From: DASQFQ01 sp963811595
GTDB lineage: Bacteria > Actinomycetota > Thermoleophilia > Solirubrobacterales > Solirubrobacteraceae
Direction: 5' to 3'
Length of the DNA: 64,000 nucleotides
Assembly (NCBI GenBank): GCA_963811595.1
Contig: CAWERW010000008.1
Coordinates: 310,001 to 374,000, forward strand
Numbering within the stretch: the first letter of the stretch is position 1; each line of letters opens with the position of its first letter. A program made the translations under genes and the position numbers. Below, one piece after another: positions 7,544-15,087 of this stretch. The notes beneath the pieces are model-generated. The model saw only the letters and a program-made list of their open reading frames with translations. It was not told where the DNA came from and did not search any database.

Positions 7544-8023
7544 GCGCAGGCGGCGCGGCGCACCGAGCGGCAGCGGCGAGTCGGGCTTGAGCTCGCGCAG
7601 GCGCAGGAGGGTGAGGACCCGCTGCGCGCCGCCCTTGGTGGAGAGCGCGATCAGCACGTCCTGGAGCTCGGCGAGGTCGCGGCAGTTGACGGTCAGCAGC
7701 GCGTCGGTCTCCCCCGCCACCCACGCCGCGGCGGTCACCTGCGGGAGCTCGGCGACGAGCGTCTCGAAGCGCTGCTCGAGCGCCTCCTCGTGGCGGCCGA
7801 GCGTGACGGAGACGTAGACGCAGAGCCCGAAGCCGGCGGCCTCGCGGTCGAGCTTGGCGTGGATGCCCTCGATGACGCCCGACTCCTTGAGGCGGCGCAC
7901 GCGGTTGAGCGTGGCGGCGGGGCTGAGGCCGGCGAGGCGGGCGAGCTCGACGTTGGGGCGATCGGCGTCCATCTGGAGCTCATTGAGGAGGAAGACGTCG
8001 GTTTCGTCAAGTGTTCGTGCCAT
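7541..8023 (-). CDS. Lrp/AsnC family transcriptional regulator
   Basis: 160 residues. An N-terminal winged HTH (LNELQMDADRPNVELARLAG, then SPAATLNRVRRLKESGVIEG) is followed by an AsnC/RAM ligand domain. These proteins sense amino acids and often control a neighbouring exporter. It is divergent from an EamA-family transporter, a classic regulator-exporter pair. An AT-rich palindromic site starts at its own start codon, consistent with autoregulation. Confidence 0.93.
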   Translation of the reverse strand: MARTLDETDVFLLNELQMDADRPNVELARLAGLSPAATLNRVRRLKESGVIEGIHAKLDREAAGFGLCVYVSVTLGRHEEALEQRFETLVAELPQVTAAAWVAGETDALLTVNCRDLAELQDVLIALSTKGGAQRVLTLLRLRELKPDSPLPLGAPRRLR

Positions 8024-8048
8024 TTGACGAAAGAATATTCAACAAATG
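8021..8048. promoter_or_regulatory. probable Lrp-type operator between lrp and eamA
   Basis: CATTTG (8021-8026) and CAAATG (8043-8048) are inverted repeats flanking AT-rich DNA that contains the perfect palindrome GAATATTC (8033-8040). It is a conspicuous AT island. The minus-strand -10 TATTCT (8032-8037) lies in the middle, 8 nt before the lrp start, so protein bound here would block lrp transcription. Confidence 0.6.
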
Positions 8049-8093
8049 CGGTCATGTGCGGGCTCAGAGGTCCGCGCGTGCTTCATTGGAGGC

Positions 8094-8999
8094 ATGAACC
8101 GCTCCGCCCTCCTCGCACTGACGGCCGCCGGCCTGATGTTCGGGCTCACCGTGCCGCTCTCGAAGCTCGCCCTCGGCTGGCTCGACCCGGCGTGGCTGGC
8201 CGCGGTCCGCTTCGGCCTCGCGGCGCCCGTGCTGGCGCTGGTGGCGTGGCGGGCGCTGCCCGCGGCGCTGTCGCCGCGCGTGGCGGCGTGGGGCGCGGTC
8301 GGCTACGGCGGGATGGTCGTGCTGCAGAACTTCGGCGTCGAGCGCACGAGCGTCACCCACGCCGCGATCATCTTCGGCGCCGTCCCGGTGCTCGTCGCCG
8401 CGGGCGCCGCGCTGAGCGGCCGCGCCGTCGCCGGCCCGGCCGCGTGGTCGGGCTTCGGCGTCGCGCTGGGCGGCGTCGCGCTCGTCGCCGGCGCGGGCGG
8501 CGAGGCGTCGCTGTCCGGCGACCTGCTCGTGCTCGCGTCAGCGGTGCTCGGCGCGGCGCTCATCGTCGTGCAGGGCGGGCTGCTCGAGGGGCGCGACCCG
8601 GTCGCGGTGACCGCGGTGCAGATGGGCGCGGCGGCGCTGTTCGCGCTCGTCTTCGCGCTGCCGACCGCATTGCCGGCCGGCGCGCCGGAGCCGGGGCAGG
8701 CGCTCGCGCTCGGCGCGCTCATCAGCGTCGGCTCGCTGATCCCGTTCTCGCTCTACGCCTACGGGCAGGCGCGCGTGTCCGCGGAGGCCGCGGGCGCGTT
8801 CGTGAACCTCGAGCCGGTGGTCGGCGTGGCGTCGGGCGTGCTCGCGTTCGGCAACCCGTTCGGCCCGTGGCAGGCGCTCGGGGCGGTGCTGGTGATCGCC
8901 GGGCTCGCGCTCAGCGCTGGCGCATCAGGGCGCCGAGATCGGGCATCTTCCCGGTCGAGAGGCCCTTCATCAGCTTGCGCATCTCCCCGAACTGCTTGA
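8094..8999 (+). CDS. EamA/DMT family transporter
   Basis: 301 residues with about ten hydrophobic segments in two EamA halves (LLALTAAGLMFGLTVPLSKL; GDLLVLASAVLGAALIVVQG). The DMT superfamily exports metabolites such as amino acids; the divergent Lrp-type gene suggests the same here. ATG 8094 has a GGAGG one base upstream, too close for normal use, so the mode of initiation is unclear. The last 23 residues (Arg/Ser-rich) are encoded by DNA antisense to the ffh 3' end: the two genes overlap convergently by 89 bp. Confidence 0.88.
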   Translation: MNRSALLALTAAGLMFGLTVPLSKLALGWLDPAWLAAVRFGLAAPVLALVAWRALPAALSPRVAAWGAVGYGGMVVLQNFGVERTSVTHAAIIFGAVPVLVAAGAALSGRAVAGPAAWSGFGVALGGVALVAGAGGEASLSGDLLVLASAVLGAALIVVQGGLLEGRDPVAVTAVQMGAAALFALVFALPTALPAGAPEPGQALALGALISVGSLIPFSLYAYGQARVSAEAAGAFVNLEPVVGVASGVLAFGNPFGPWQALGAVLVIAGLALSAGASGRRDRASSRSRGPSSACASPRTA

Positions 9000-10242
9000 C
9001 CAGCTGGTTGACCTGCTGGACGGAGGTGCCCGAGCCCTTGGCGATGCGGAGGCGGCGCGAGCCCTTGATCGCCTCGGGGTGACGCCGCTCCCACGGCGTC
9101 ATCGAGGTGATGATCGCCTGCACGCGGTCGAGCTCGCGCTCGTCGACGTTCATCTTCGAGAGCTGGTGGCCGGCGAGGCCGGGCATCATCCCGAGCAGCG
9201 AGGTCAGCGGCCCCATGTTGCGGATCTTCTTGAGCTGGTCGAGGAAGTCGTCGAGCGTGAACTCGTTCTTCCGGAGCTTGCGCTCGAGCTCCTTCGCGTC
9301 GTCCTCGTCGACCTGCTTCTCGGCCTTCTCGATGAAGGAGAGGACGTCGCCCATCCCGAGGATGCGCTGCGCCATGCGGTCGGGGTGGAAGCGCTCGAAG
9401 TTCTCGAGCTTCTCGCCGGTGGAGGCGAACAGGATCGGCTTGCCCGTGACCGCCTTGACCGACAGCGCGGCGCCGCCGCGGGCGTCGCCGTCGAGCTTGG
9501 AGAGGATCACGCCGTCGAACTGCGCGGCCTCGGCGAACTGCTCGGCGACGTTGACGGCGTCCTGGCCGGTCATGGCGTCGACGACGAGCAGGACGTTGGT
9601 GGGCTTGACCGTCTGCTTGATCTTCGTCAGCTCGGCCATCAGCGCCTCGTCGATGTGGAGGCGGCCGGCGGTGTCGACGATCAGCACGTCCTTGCCGTCG
9701 CGCTCGGCCTGGTCGCGCGCCCAGGCGGCGATCTCGACCGGGTCGACGTCGGTGCCGCGCTCGTAGACGGTCGCGCCGGCCTGCGTGCCGACCTTGACCA
9801 GCTGCTCGACGGCGGCGGGCCGGTAGACGTCGCAGGCGGCGACGCCGACGGACGAGCCGTTCTCCTCGCGCAGGAAGCGCGCGAGCTTGGCGGTGGCGGT
9901 CGTCTTGCCGGAGCCCTGGAGGCCGGCCATCAGGATCACGGTCGGCGGGCGCGGGGCGAACGCGATCCCCGCCGAGGCGCCGCCCATCAGCTTCGTGAGC
10001 TCCTCGTTGACGATCTTGACGACCTGCTGGCCGGGGTTGAGCTGCTTCTGCACCTCGGCGCCCAGGCAGCGCTCCTTGACCGCGGTCGTGAACTGCTTGA
10101 CGACCTTGAAGTTGACGTCCGCCTCGAGCAGCGCCAGGCGGATCTCGCGCATGGCGCGCGTGATGTCCTCCTCGGTCAGCGCGCCGCGGCCGCGGACGCC
10201 GGAGAGGGTCTCCTGGAGCTTCTCTGAGAGGGAGTCGAACAC
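8911..10242 (-). CDS. ffh: signal recognition particle protein Ffh
   Basis: 443 residues. NG domain: Walker A GLQGSGKTT at 107-115, DTAGRL, and LSKLDGDARGG. M domain: Met-rich MRKLMKGLSTGKMPDLG with SRRLRIAKGSGTSVQQVNQL for SRP RNA binding. It recognises signal sequences and targets ribosomes to FtsY. The start is GTG 10242 (MFDSLSEKLQ, conserved). The start codon and upstream purine tract are buried in a perfect 12-bp hairpin, described separately. Confidence 0.97.
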   Translation of the reverse strand: MFDSLSEKLQETLSGVRGRGALTEEDITRAMREIRLALLEADVNFKVVKQFTTAVKERCLGAEVQKQLNPGQQVVKIVNEELTKLMGGASAGIAFAPRPPTVILMAGLQGSGKTTATAKLARFLREENGSSVGVAACDVYRPAAVEQLVKVGTQAGATVYERGTDVDPVEIAAWARDQAERDGKDVLIVDTAGRLHIDEALMAELTKIKQTVKPTNVLLVVDAMTGQDAVNVAEQFAEAAQFDGVILSKLDGDARGGAALSVKAVTGKPILFASTGEKLENFERFHPDRMAQRILGMGDVLSFIEKAEKQVDEDDAKELERKLRKNEFTLDDFLDQLKKIRNMGPLTSLLGMMPGLAGHQLSKMNVDERELDRVQAIITSMTPWERRHPEAIKGSRRLRIAKGSGTSVQQVNQLVKQFGEMRKLMKGLSTGKMPDLGALMRQR

Positions 10243-10252
10243 TCCCTCTCAG
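10224..10252 (-). promoter_or_regulatory. perfect hairpin enclosing the ffh start codon
   Basis: CTGAGAGGGAGT (10224-10235) and ACTCCCTCTCAG (10241-10252) are perfect inverted repeats with a 5-nt loop. In ffh mRNA the first arm carries the purine-rich stretch where a Shine-Dalgarno would sit, GTG spans stem and loop, and the second arm is codons 3-6. The conserved MFDSLS start must therefore be translated through the stem. A terminator for the upstream SPFH gene is less likely because no U-run follows. Confidence 0.7.
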
Positions 10253-10253
10253 C

Positions 10254-11312
10254 TTAGGGTGCCGGTGGTGGGGGCGGCGGCGGGAGCCCTGGGCCCGTGG
10301 ACGTGGCGGACTGGGCCTCGGCCTCGGCGTCGCGGGCGGCCTGCGCCGCCTCCTCGGCGTCGGCGGCCGCCTTGGCGTCGATCTCGTCGCCGCCGGACTT
10401 CGGGCGCGGCTTCGGCGGCGGCGGGCCGTCGTCGGGCCCGCGGCCGAGGTTGCCGAGCGCGTTGCCGATGTTGCCGAGCGCCTGGTTGAACTCGCTCGGG
10501 ATCACGAAGATCTTGTTCGCCGGGCCCTGGGCGAGCTGGGGCAGCATCTGCAGGTACTGGTAGCTGAGGAGCTGCTGGTCGGGGGCGCCGTCGTGGATCG
10601 CCTGGAAGACGGTCTCGATCGCCTTCGACTCGCCCTCGGCGCGCAGGATCGCCGCGGTGCGGGCGCCCTCGGCCTTGAGCACCGCCGCCTGCTTCTCGCC
10701 CTCGGCGGTGAGGATCTGCGACTGCTTGACGCCCTCGGCGGTGAGGATCGTCGCGCGCCGGTCGCGCTCGGCGCGCATCTGCTTCTCCATCGCCTCCTGC
10801 ACGGTGCGGGGCGGCTCGACCGACTTGAGCTCGACGCGGTTGACGCGGATCCCCCAGCGGCCGGTGGCCTCGTCGAGCACCACGCGCAGCTGCGAGTTGA
10901 TGTTGTCGCGGGAGGTCAGCGTCTCCTCGAGCGTCAGGCCGCCGATCACGTTGCGCAGCGTGGTGACGGTGAGCTGCTCGATCGCCTGCAGCGGGTTGGC
11001 GACCTCGTAGGTCGCGGCCTTGGCGTCGGTGACCGTGAAGTAGATGACCGTGTCGATCCCCACCACGAGGTTGTCCTCGGTGATCACGGGCTGGGGCGGG
11101 AACGTCACGACCTGCTCGCGGAGGTCGATCAGCGGCTTGACGCGGTCGACGAACGGGATGATCAGCGTCAGCCCGGGGTCGAGGGTGCGCGCGTAGCGGC
11201 CGAGCCGCTCGACCACGCCCGCCCGCGCCTGCGGCACGATCCGCACGCCCGACGCGGCGACGATGAAGATGAAGACCGCCAGGACGATCAACGCGATGAT
11301 CCCTGCACTCAT
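10254..11312 (-). CDS. SPFH/Band 7 (stomatin-like, QmcA type) membrane protein
   Basis: 352 residues. An N-terminal membrane segment (about 3-22) is followed by a Band 7 domain (RIVPQARAGVVERLGRYART; NVIGGLTLEETLTSRDNIN) and a coiled coil with repeats of ILTAEGEKQAAVLKAEG. The tail is Ala/Glu-rich, then Pro-rich. SPFH proteins form membrane microdomain cages and usually pair with NfeD proteins, as here. Its stop lies 11 bp before the ffh start, so ffh could be co-transcribed. Confidence 0.93.
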   Translation of the reverse strand: MSAGIIALIVLAVFIFIVAASGVRIVPQARAGVVERLGRYARTLDPGLTLIIPFVDRVKPLIDLREQVVTFPPQPVITEDNLVVGIDTVIYFTVTDAKAATYEVANPLQAIEQLTVTTLRNVIGGLTLEETLTSRDNINSQLRVVLDEATGRWGIRVNRVELKSVEPPRTVQEAMEKQMRAERDRRATILTAEGVKQSQILTAEGEKQAAVLKAEGARTAAILRAEGESKAIETVFQAIHDGAPDQQLLSYQYLQMLPQLAQGPANKIFVIPSEFNQALGNIGNALGNLGRGPDDGPPPPKPRPKSGGDEIDAKAAADAEEAAQAARDAEAEAQSATSTGPGLPPPPPPPAP

Positions 11313-11321
11313 GACCTTCTC

Positions 11322-11756
11322 CTACTCCTCGCTCACGAGCGCGGTCGCGCCCCGGATCTCGACGACGTGCACACGCTTGCCCTCTTCGATGACCTCATCC
11401 TCGTCGTAGGCCCGCGCCGTCCACACCTCGCCGTCGAGCTTCACGCAGCCCACGCCCTCGTTGTTGGCGATCCGCTCGACGACCATCGCGTGGCGGCCGA
11501 CCAGCGCGGCCGTGCCGGTGCGGCTCAGCGCAGGCATCTTGCGGTGCGAGCGCGCGATCGGCCGCAGGGCGGCGAGCGCGGCGATCGAGACGAGCAGGAA
11601 GACGATCAGCGTGATCGCCGTGCCGGTGCCGGCGGCGCTCACGAGCGCGGCGACGAGCGCGCCGGCCGCGAACGGGGCGAGGAAGAAGCCCATCGTCGCG
11701 ATCTCGCCGATGGCGAGCACCGCCGCTGCGATCAGCCATAACACCCACGGGTCCAT
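11322..11756 (-). CDS. NfeD-like membrane protein
   Basis: 144 residues from ATG 11756. Three hydrophobic helices fill the first 85 residues (VLWLIAAAVLAIGEIATMGF onward). The C-terminus is an OB-fold NfeD domain (GTAALVGRHAMVVERI ... VKLDGEVWTARAYDE). NfeD partners SPFH proteins, and the downstream gene 9 bp away is exactly that. The longer frame upstream is a shadow of ftsY. Confidence 0.9.
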   Translation of the reverse strand: MDPWVLWLIAAAVLAIGEIATMGFFLAPFAAGALVAALVSAAGTGTAITLIVFLLVSIAALAALRPIARSHRKMPALSRTGTAALVGRHAMVVERIANNEGVGCVKLDGEVWTARAYDEDEVIEEGKRVHVVEIRGATALVSEE

Positions 11757-11782
11757 GGGGCGAATGTACAGAGTGCCGCGGA

Positions 11783-12775
11783 TCAGGTCAGTAGCGCGCG
11801 GGCGAAGTCCTGCGCGTCGAACGGACGCAGGTCCTCGAGCTGCTCGCCGATCCCGATCAGCTTGACCGGGATGCCGAGCTCGTTGGCGATCGCGAGCGCG
11901 ATGCCGCCCTTCGCGGTGCCGTCGAGCTTGGTGAGGATGACGCCGGTCACGTCGACGGCCTCGCCGAACAGCTTCGCCTGGCGGACGCCGTTCTGGCCCG
12001 TGGTGGCGTCGACCGTCATCAGCGTCTCGTGCGGCGCGTCGGGCATCTGCTTCGTGATCACGCGCCGGACCTTGGTCAGCTCCGCCATCAGGTCGGTCTG
12101 GGTGTGCAGGCGGCCGGCGGTGTCGATGATCACGACGTCCACGCCGTGCTCGCGGCCGCGAGCGACGGCGTCGAACGCGACCGCGCCCGGGTCGGAGCCC
12201 TCGGGCCCGCGGACGAACTCGCAGCCGGCGCGCTCGGACCAGCGCTGGAGCTGCTCGACGGCGGCGGCGCGGAACGTGTCGGCGGCGGCGATCAGCACCT
12301 TCTGGCCGAGCGTCTTCTGCAGGTGCCAGGCGAGCTTGCCGATCGTCGTCGTCTTGCCGGTGCCGTTGACCCCGACGACGAGGATCACGGTCGGGTCGGG
12401 GCGCAGGTCGATGTGGTCGTCGCCGGTGCGGGCGAGGTCGGCGAGGAGCTCGGAGAGCCGCTCGGTGAGCGCCTCGCCGCCGGAGATCTGGCCCTCCTCC
12501 GCCTCCTGCTCGAGCCTCTCGACGACCTGCGCGGTCGTGCGCGCGCCGACGTCGGCGTAGATCAGCGCCTCCTCGAGCCGCTCCCACGTCTCCTCGTCGA
12601 GGTCGCCCTGGAACAGCGTGGCCTGGACCTCGGCCTGGAGCGCCTCGCGCGTCTTGCGCATGTTCTCGCGCATGCGCCGGAAGAAGCCGCGGCGCTGCTC
12701 CTCGCGCTCGACCTCGGGCACCGGCACGGGGCCGGTGCCGTTGGTGATGAAGAGGTCGTACCAGTCTCTCGCCAC
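11783..12775 (-). CDS. ftsY: signal recognition particle receptor FtsY
   Basis: 330 residues from GTG 12775. A short acidic/basic A-domain is followed by N (helical) and G domains: Walker A GVNGTGKTT at 135-143, DTAGRLHTQTDLMAEL, and LTKLDGTAKGG. FtsY docks the SRP-ribosome complex at the membrane. A TATTCT -10 box ends 10 nt before the GTG and overlaps the opposite-strand promoter of the GNAT gene. The frame upstream of 12775 is a shadow of that gene. Confidence 0.96.
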   Translation of the reverse strand: MARDWYDLFITNGTGPVPVPEVEREEQRRGFFRRMRENMRKTREALQAEVQATLFQGDLDEETWERLEEALIYADVGARTTAQVVERLEQEAEEGQISGGEALTERLSELLADLARTGDDHIDLRPDPTVILVVGVNGTGKTTTIGKLAWHLQKTLGQKVLIAAADTFRAAAVEQLQRWSERAGCEFVRGPEGSDPGAVAFDAVARGREHGVDVVIIDTAGRLHTQTDLMAELTKVRRVITKQMPDAPHETLMTVDATTGQNGVRQAKLFGEAVDVTGVILTKLDGTAKGGIALAIANELGIPVKLIGIGEQLEDLRPFDAQDFARALLT

Positions 12776-12784
12776 GGGACGCGT

Positions 12785-12791
12785 GAGAATA
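12785..12791. promoter_or_regulatory. overlapping divergent -10 boxes, ftsY and GNAT
   Basis: GAGAATA reads as GAGAAT on the plus strand (6 nt before ATG 12797) and TATTCT on the minus strand (10 nt before GTG 12775). Only 21 bp separate the two start codons, so the polymerase sites coincide and both transcripts would be nearly leaderless. Confidence 0.5.
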
Positions 12792-12796
12792 GAGCG

Positions 12797-13267
12797 ATGC
12801 CCGACGAGATAACCGTGCGCGCCGAGGCCGCGGACAGCCTGATCGCCGTCCGCCTCGTCGAGGCGATGGTCGCCGAGATGGAGCAGCTGTACGCGCTGGC
12901 ACCGGGCACCGGCCTCGGGACGCCGGCGCCGCCGTCGGACTTCGCGCCGCCCACCGGAACGTTCCTCGTGATCTACGCGGACGGCAAGCCGGTCGCGGGC
13001 GGCGGCGTCAAGCGCGACGAGGACGGCGTGGCGGAGATCAAGCGCATGTACGTCGTGCCCGCGGCGCGGCAGCAGGGCCTGGGCCGGCGGCTGCTCGAGG
13101 AGCTCGAGGCCGCCGCGCGGGAGCTCGGCTACGCGCGGATCCGCCTCGACACCGGGCCGCGGCAGCCGCACGCGCAGGCCATGTACGAGCGGGCGGGCTA
13201 TCACCCGATCGGCGAGTACAACAACAACTCGCAGGCGTCCTACTGGGGGGAGAAGATCCTGCGGTGA
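12797..13267 (+). CDS. GNAT family N-acetyltransferase
   Basis: 156 residues. The acetyl-CoA loop is RQQGLGRRLLEELEAAAREL, with preceding beta-4 AEIKRMYVVP and the late NNSQASYWGEK. GNAT enzymes transfer acetyl from acetyl-CoA to amines; the substrate is not evident. The stop forms a GTGA overlap with the following membrane gene, implying coupled translation. It starts 21 bp from ftsY in the opposite direction. Confidence 0.88.
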   Translation: MPDEITVRAEAADSLIAVRLVEAMVAEMEQLYALAPGTGLGTPAPPSDFAPPTGTFLVIYADGKPVAGGGVKRDEDGVAEIKRMYVVPAARQQGLGRRLLEELEAAARELGYARIRLDTGPRQPHAQAMYERAGYHPIGEYNNNSQASYWGEKILR

Positions 13268-14001
13268 CGGCCTTCGTGCTCACCCTCGTGGGTGCGGCGC
13301 TGGCGGTCGGGTTGGAGCTGCTGGAGGCGATGGCGATCGTGCTCGCGGTCGGCTCGGCGCGGCGGCCGCGCGACGCGGTCATCGGCGCCGTCGGGGCGGT
13401 GCTGCTGCTCGCGGTGGTGGTCGTCGCGGTCGGGCCGCTGCTGCTCGGGCGGCTGCCGCTCGAGCCGCTGCAGGTGGTGATCGGCGTGGCGCTGCTGCTG
13501 TTCGGGCTCGAGTGGCTGCGCAAGGGCGTGCTGCGGCTGGCCGGGCGGCGGTCGCCGTCGGACTCGTTCCAGGAGTACCTCGACGAGCGTGAGGCGCTCG
13601 AGGCGATGGCGCCGCCGGAGCCGGGCCGGCCCGACTGGCCGGCGCGGATCGTGGCCGGCAAGGGCGTGCTGCTCGAGGGCGTCGAGGTCGTGCTGATCGT
13701 GGCCGCGCTCGGCGCGGGCCCGGACGGGCTGGCACCGGCGGTGGCGGGCGCCGCGCTGGCGGTGGTGGCCGTGGTGGCGGTCGGCGCGGTCCTGCACCGG
13801 CCGCTGATGCGGTTGCCGGAGTCGCACCTCAAGTACGCGGTCGGCGTGGTGCTCTCGTCGTTCGGCGTCGTCTTCCTCGGCGAAGGGCTCGACGTCGCCT
13901 GGCCCGGCGGCGACGCCGCGCTGCTCTACGTCGCGGCGACGCTCGTCCTGGTCTCGCAGGCGCAGGTGGCGGCGCTCGCGCGCGAGCCGGTGGCGGCCTG
14001 A
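13264..14001 (+). CDS. COG4280-type polytopic membrane protein
   Basis: 245 residues, about seven hydrophobic segments. It has an internal duplication: VGLELLEAMAIVLAVG near the N-terminus and VLLEGVEVVLIVAALG in the middle, each with an E-x-x-E style motif in a helix. This two-repeat layout resembles cation/H+ antiporter-like families such as GDT1 (resemblance only). It starts at GTG overlapping the GNAT stop and ends TGATG into a tiny membrane gene. Confidence 0.72.
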   Translation: MTAFVLTLVGAALAVGLELLEAMAIVLAVGSARRPRDAVIGAVGAVLLLAVVVVAVGPLLLGRLPLEPLQVVIGVALLLFGLEWLRKGVLRLAGRRSPSDSFQEYLDEREALEAMAPPEPGRPDWPARIVAGKGVLLEGVEVVLIVAALGAGPDGLAPAVAGAALAVVAVVAVGAVLHRPLMRLPESHLKYAVGVVLSSFGVVFLGEGLDVAWPGGDAALLYVAATLVLVSQAQVAALAREPVAA

Positions 14002-14189
14002 TGCGCGCGCTGCGCAAGCTCGTGTTCGGCGAGACGGTGGCGCTGCCGGTGGGGGTCGCGCTCGTGCTGCTGGCGGGGCTCGCGCTTCAGGGGCGGTCGT
14101 GGTGGGAGGAGGCCGGCGGCTTCATCCTGCTCGCGCTCGTGGTCGCGGTGCTGGCGGTGTCGCTGGCTCCGGCGCACCGGCGGCGCTGA
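14001..14189 (+). CDS. small membrane protein
   Basis: 62 residues with two hydrophobic helices (ALPVGVALVLLAGLALQG; GGFILLALVVAVLAVSLAP) and a basic tail HRRR. The ATG shares a base with the preceding stop (TGATG), so it is very likely the partner subunit of the COG4280-type protein. Its last 68 bp overlap the 3' end of the convergent C45 hydrolase gene. Function unknown. Confidence 0.6.
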   Translation: MRALRKLVFGETVALPVGVALVLLAGLALQGRSWWEEAGGFILLALVVAVLAVSLAPAHRRR

Positions 14190-15087
14190 CGTCGATCGAG
14201 CGCGCGCCCGGGTCCGTGTGGACCGTCAGCAAGGTCGCGACGCGGTCGCGCCACGGCTCGCCGGGGTCCTCTCGGCGGAACATCGGCGGTTCCGCGAGCG
14301 CCTCGCGGGGCGGGACGCCGGCTCTCACCAGCTGATTGAGGCGGTCGTGGCGAGCGCGTGAGTCCTCCTCGTCGTCGCCGGGCGGGCGGGTGAGGAAGTG
14401 GTTGGTGTGGACGAGCCAGCCGTCGGCGCCGGGACGGATGACGGTCGGGCCCTCGGGCGACAGCTCGACGCACGCCAGCGCATGAGGATCCGCGACCGTG
14501 ACCGCCGATGACGCGGTCGTCGCAGCGCCGCACAGCAGCTCGAGCGCCTCGGCGACGCTCTCGGCCCGCTCGAGGATCTGCCGGAGGAGGACGTGGATCG
14601 GCACGCCGCCGAGCTCGCCGTCGGCTGGGCTGGTGAGGAGGTTGAGCGCGACCGCGACGCCGTGCTCGTTGAGCCCGAGCTTGGCGAGGATGCCGGCCTC
14701 GGTGACGGTGGTGAACGCTCCGGGCACGGTCCAGACCACGCACGCCGATGCGAGGTCGGGATGCCAGTCCCACGTCTGCGCGAGCTCGCCGCCGAGCTTG
14801 CCGACGACCGAGCACTCGGCTCCCGCCAGCAGCTCGGTGCGCGCGTTGATCGCGATCAGCTCGAGCAGGTCCTGGCCCGCGCCGGCGGCCATGCCCTCGA
14901 GCTCCTCGACGTGGTGGGGCTCGAGCACCGGCGCCACGGCGGTCCCGGCCGCGCGCAGGTCGACGCCGTCGAGCATGCGGCGGTAGGTCCCGACGGTGCA
15001 GGCGATCGCGTCGCGCTGCGCCACGCCGAACGCGCGCCCGCGGTCGCCGGCGGTCGCCTCGCGCGAGACGTGGCGGGCGAGGCTCAT
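14122..15087 (-). CDS. C45 (acyl-CoA:6-APA acyltransferase-like) Ntn-hydrolase
   Basis: 321 residues. NARTELLAGAECSVVG places the likely N-terminal nucleophile at Cys92 after autocleavage. AQTWDWH and ALNLL are the other conserved C45 patches. Family members cleave or transfer acyl groups from amides and thioesters (penicillin acyltransferase). The substrate here is unknown. The ATG overlaps the stop of the Gly/Cys repeat gene upstream as ATGA, so the two proteins are made together, suggesting a shared job. The Pro/Ala/Arg tail is encoded over the convergent membrane gene. Confidence 0.82.
   Translation of the reverse strand: MSLARHVSREATAGDRGRAFGVAQRDAIACTVGTYRRMLDGVDLRAAGTAVAPVLEPHHVEELEGMAAGAGQDLLELIAINARTELLAGAECSVVGKLGGELAQTWDWHPDLASACVVWTVPGAFTTVTEAGILAKLGLNEHGVAVALNLLTSPADGELGGVPIHVLLRQILERAESVAEALELLCGAATTASSAVTVADPHALACVELSPEGPTVIRPGADGWLVHTNHFLTRPPGDDEEDSRARHDRLNQLVRAGVPPREALAEPPMFRREDPGEPWRDRVATLLTVHTDPGARSIDVSAAGAPEPATPPAPRPRARAG

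Noticed and set aside
9079..10227. 382-codon plus-strand frame opposite ffh
   Set aside because: It mirrors the conserved ffh frame and has low-complexity Leu/Arg/Asp content typical of antisense shadows in GC-rich DNA.
10224..10252. Hairpin as a Rho-independent terminator of the SPFH gene
   Set aside because: No U-run follows on either strand and the stem contains the ffh start codon.
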